Of a DNA stretch of 7,659 nucleotides, positions 4,840 to 7,659 are shown piece after piece. Position 1 is the first letter of the stretch. Every line of letters begins with the position of its first letter. Below the pieces are notes generated by a model, which was given only the letters and a program-made list of their open reading frames with translations, ran no database searches and had not been told where the DNA came from. This DNA comes from CAYVBJ01 sp964415185 (GTDB lineage Bacteria; Bacteroidota; Rhodothermia; Balneolales; Balneolaceae): NCBI GenBank assembly GCA_964415185.1, contig CAYPZI010000138.1, positions 1 to 7,659 of the forward strand. Reading direction: 5' to 3'. The translations under genes and the position numbers were made by a program.

Positions 4840-7617
4840 GTGAAGAACATTGTTTACATACTACTTTTCCTGTTGATCAGTACCGGCTGCCAGAAGTCGG
4901 TAAAACAGAATTGGAATAATTTTAAAGCCTATTATAATACCCATTACAATACTAAAAAGTTTTTTGAAGAAGGAGTTGAAAAGAATCGTGAACAGGTTGC
5001 CGATTTAAATCCGCTCTACCCCGTGCCGGTACACGTAGAACCCGGCAGGGCCGGTATTGCTGAATTCGATAAGGCTATCGAGGGTGGGGCCCAAATTCTT
5101 AGAGATCACAATAATTCCGATTTTGTAGAACCTGCTCTTGCTATTATTGGAAAAAGCTATTATTACAAAGGTGAGTATTTTTCGGCACTCGAAAAATTCC
5201 GCGAGCTTAACTCAATTGCTGAAGGCAGGTACAGGCAGGAAGCAATAGTGTGGCATGGCATGGTACTGCTTCAGATGCAATCGCACACCGAAGGTATTTC
5301 ATTTCTTGAAAGTGAAATTCCAACAGTTGATGAGTGGGATAAAAGCTTACTCGCAGAAGTAAAATCGGTTCTTGCAGAACATTATGTTGAAAGAGGTGAA
5401 TTTGAGTTTGCGGCAGGCCTGCTTGATGAAGCCATCCCGGATTTATCGGATTCGCGGCATAAGGCGAGAGCCTGGTTCTTATATGGACAGCTTCTGGAAT
5501 CATTTTCCGAATATAGCCGGGCTCTTGAAGCATTTTCCAGGATTGAATCTTTACACCCTCCCTATACCCTTATTTTCAATGCAAAGAAGAAGCAAGCTGA
5601 AATATTGCGTGCTATGGAGGATTATGATGCGGCCCTTGCTGCTTTTCGTGAAATGGCTAGAGATGACAAAAATATTGAAGAGAGAAACGAATTAACTTAC
5701 GAAATTGCTCTTACACATCAGTTGAGGGGAGATTATGAAAGATCTCTCGAAATCTATCAATCCATTCTTTCGAATGAAACACGGCCGCCTGATGCCGTGA
5801 CCAAGGCCAGGACGTATTATGGTATCGGCGAGATATACAGGTTTCAAAAGCCTGATTTTAACCTTGCCGCAGCCTATTTTGATTCGGCAGCTTCCCAAAG
5901 GGCCGACTCGCGGCGCCTGCCCGATTATTTCAATGCTTCCGAACTGGCGTCATCTTTTGGAGAATATAAGAATGTAAACCGGGAAATAACGAGAATCGAC
6001 AGTTTACTGGCGCTGGGTAACATGAATCCGGTTGAACTGGATTCGGCTTTGAATGCAATTCAGCAACAAATGGAGAACGAAAGGCTTGAAGAACTTCGCA
6101 GGCTGCAAGAGCAACAAAATGTAATGACCACTGTGAATCAGGATCAAGTGGCAAGCACCACCGCTCCGGCAGCTGATATTACAAATAACGGGTTTTTAAA
6201 CATCAGAAACCGGAGGCAGCTTCAGGATGCCAGGCTTCAGTTTACAGCAATCTGGGGTGACCGGCCTCTCGCTGACAATTGGCGAAGGCAGGAAGCGGTG
6301 CGGGGAGTAAGAGAAGAAACAACAGGGGAGGATTCTGTCCTGTCTTCAGACCGCAGCGAAAACGGGGAAGTGGATGAAGATGAGGATGTTGAAAATGTTA
6401 TAGGACGGTACATGTTTGATGTAAGTGATATTCCTGTTACTGCTGCAGAAAAAGACAGTATGAAAGATCTGCTGAGCCAACAGTTTTACCGGCTTGCAAA
6501 TGTGTTTTATTTGTCACTGGATATGCCGGACAGTGCGGCAGTTTACTACGAAAAGGTTGCAAGCAGGGCAAAATCCGAAAGGCTGCTTGCCGGTTCTTTG
6601 TATTCTCTTGCTGAAGTAGAACTTCAAAAAGGAAATGAAGCTGAGGCACGGCAAATTGCCATCCGCCTTAACAGAAGCTTCCCGGAAAGCGGTTTTACAC
6701 GAAGGTTGAATGAAAGATTTGAAACAGAAATAAAGCCTCTTGTTCTCCCGGATTCTGCATCATCAAAACCGATAGATTACATTTTGAACTCTTATGATGA
6801 TCCTGCCGCGAGGGCCAGGCAACTGAGACATTTTGCTATGACAGAAGCGGATCCCGCCCAGGTTCCGGTTTTACTCTATGAGGCGGCAAGAAGTTACATG
6901 GAAGCTGCAAAAAACTCGGAGTTTCTTGATGAGAGAATCAATTTCTGGTATAGCGAAATGGGGGAATGGGAGGAGAAAAAAGAAGAGTTCCGGTCGCTCA
7001 AGGAATCTGCAAGGGAAGCACTCCGTGATACAACGTTGACATCAGATGAACTGCAGTATTGGGAGTCTGTTGCAGATTCCACGCTCCCGTCTCCGGATTT
7101 GAATCTCATCTATCCCTACCAGGGTGGTTATTGGGATAGTACCCGTGCGGTTTTAAAGCAGATTGAAGGAAATAATGGCAACAGCAGAATTGCAACCAAA
7201 GTAAAAGCGCTGAGAGAGAGCCTCGAACCACCGAAGATTGCCGGCCAGAATAATGCGGAAACAGTATCGGATGATACGGTCAGTGTATTGGAAATTCCGG
7301 AGTACACGGATACACCGACCTGTGCGGAGTTGGGTGTGACGCCCACGATTTCCGGCGGCATGGACCAATTTTTATCCGGAATACCTTTCCCGGCCTGGAC
7401 TGAAGGGGTTGTGATGAAAGGGGAGATTGAATATAATTTCCTGATCAGCAGAAACGGTGACGTTTTAGAATATGAACAGGTGAGTCGTATGAGCCGCACA
7501 GGCATTCCACAGGCATTTGAACTGGCTTTTGAAAATGATCTCAGGTTTGAGCCTTTTGAATCTGTTGAAGCTGAAGTGGTAAGGTGCTCTGTTCTTTTTC
7601 CGATTGATTTGGAGTGA
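4840..7617 (+). CDS. porW: PorW/SprE-like TPR lipoprotein with C-terminal TonB-C-like domain
   Basis: This encodes 925 residues from a GTG start, the only start in frame that gives the full signal: a positively charged n-region, then LLFLLISTGC, a lipobox with Cys17. The segment FKAYYNTHYNTKKFFEEG (28-45) and the signature WGDRPLADNWRR (472-483) are, as I recall them, typical of PorW/SprE, a lipoprotein needed for type IX secretion and gliding that is reported to link the PorKLMN machinery to the outer-membrane translocon. Helical TPR-like repeats cover about 98-352 (for example GKSYYYKGEYFSALEKF) and resume at about 545-615. A Gln/Glu-rich coiled-coil-like stretch (400-427) and an acidic linker (about 491-518) lie between them. 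The last ~98 residues resemble a TonB C-terminal domain: PTISGGMDQF, KGEIEYNFLISRNGDV, then an Ala/Leu helix and RFEP. The only non-lipobox cysteines, Cys828 and Cys916, bracket that domain. The TPR lipoprotein call is firm; PorW is likely; the TonB-C-like call is moderate. Confidence 0.75.
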   Translation: MKNIVYILLFLLISTGCQKSVKQNWNNFKAYYNTHYNTKKFFEEGVEKNREQVADLNPLYPVPVHVEPGRAGIAEFDKAIEGGAQILRDHNNSDFVEPALAIIGKSYYYKGEYFSALEKFRELNSIAEGRYRQEAIVWHGMVLLQMQSHTEGISFLESEIPTVDEWDKSLLAEVKSVLAEHYVERGEFEFAAGLLDEAIPDLSDSRHKARAWFLYGQLLESFSEYSRALEAFSRIESLHPPYTLIFNAKKKQAEILRAMEDYDAALAAFREMARDDKNIEERNELTYEIALTHQLRGDYERSLEIYQSILSNETRPPDAVTKARTYYGIGEIYRFQKPDFNLAAAYFDSAASQRADSRRLPDYFNASELASSFGEYKNVNREITRIDSLLALGNMNPVELDSALNAIQQQMENERLEELRRLQEQQNVMTTVNQDQVASTTAPAADITNNGFLNIRNRRQLQDARLQFTAIWGDRPLADNWRRQEAVRGVREETTGEDSVLSSDRSENGEVDEDEDVENVIGRYMFDVSDIPVTAAEKDSMKDLLSQQFYRLANVFYLSLDMPDSAAVYYEKVASRAKSERLLAGSLYSLAEVELQKGNEAEARQIAIRLNRSFPESGFTRRLNERFETEIKPLVLPDSASSKPIDYILNSYDDPAARARQLRHFAMTEADPAQVPVLLYEAARSYMEAAKNSEFLDERINFWYSEMGEWEEKKEEFRSLKESAREALRDTTLTSDELQYWESVADSTLPSPDLNLIYPYQGGYWDSTRAVLKQIEGNNGNSRIATKVKALRESLEPPKIAGQNNAETVSDDTVSVLEIPEYTDTPTCAELGVTPTISGGMDQFLSGIPFPAWTEGVVMKGEIEYNFLISRNGDVLEYEQVSRMSRTGIPQAFELAFENDLRFEPFESVEAEVVRCSVLFPIDLE

Positions 7618-7659
7618 ATTGGGTAATTTGTTGCTGCGGCAGTTTCACGCGAAGGGCGC
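7618..7659. other. Window-edge stub after the PorW-like gene
   Basis: Only 42 bases remain. No terminator hairpin is visible before the edge. The final bases ACGCGAAGGGCGC (7647-7659) resemble the start of the short 'ACGCAAAG'-style tandem repeats that occur between genes in many bacterial genomes, but too little is present to decide. They could instead belong to the beginning of another gene. Confidence 0.15.

Noticed and set aside
7128..7505. 125-codon ORF antisense to the end of the PorW-like gene
   Set aside because: The sense frame here has a clear TonB-C-like pattern. The antisense product has no family features and is a shadow of the codon structure.

Overview
The window looks like chromosomal DNA from the Bacteroidota/Balneolota/Rhodothermota side of the tree. 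The evidence is a GWxTD-domain lipoprotein, a PorW/SprE-type TPR lipoprotein of the type IX secretion (T9SS) and gliding family, a secreted protein of a type I associate with Bacteroidota, and starts without any recognisable Shine-Dalgarno sequence. A Balneolales-like bacterium would fit best, but the sequence alone does not prove it.

Layout: (1) Positions 1-985 hold no convincing protein gene but are rich in structure. There is a pair of inverted ~39-bp repeats (25-63 and 208-246), each built on the palindrome ACACTAGTGT. Between them lies a block able to form several alternative hairpins. Three terminator-like hairpins follow in the plus direction (315-336, 603-623, 941-977), along with a nested inverted repeat (784-846). 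(2) Positions 986-3172 hold two minus-strand genes, probably one operon: a GWxTD lipoprotein and, 36 bp downstream, a small secreted protein of unknown function. (3) Positions 3173-3372 are an A+T-rich divergent promoter region. (4) Positions 3373-7617 hold two plus-strand genes 30 bp apart: pyruvate kinase (pyk), then a 925-residue TPR lipoprotein that carries a PorW/SprE signature and ends in a TonB-C-like domain.

How they work together: three of the four proteins appear to be exported, two of them as lipoproteins, so the locus is mostly about the cell envelope. Pyruvate kinase is a cytoplasmic glycolytic enzyme that happens to lead the right-hand operon. The parts most worth a second look are the non-coding left end, where paired operator-like palindromes, foldable DNA and successive terminators suggest small non-coding transcripts or a small mobile/regulatory element, and the PorW-like protein with its fused TonB-C-like tail. 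No complete new defence or mobile system is visible.
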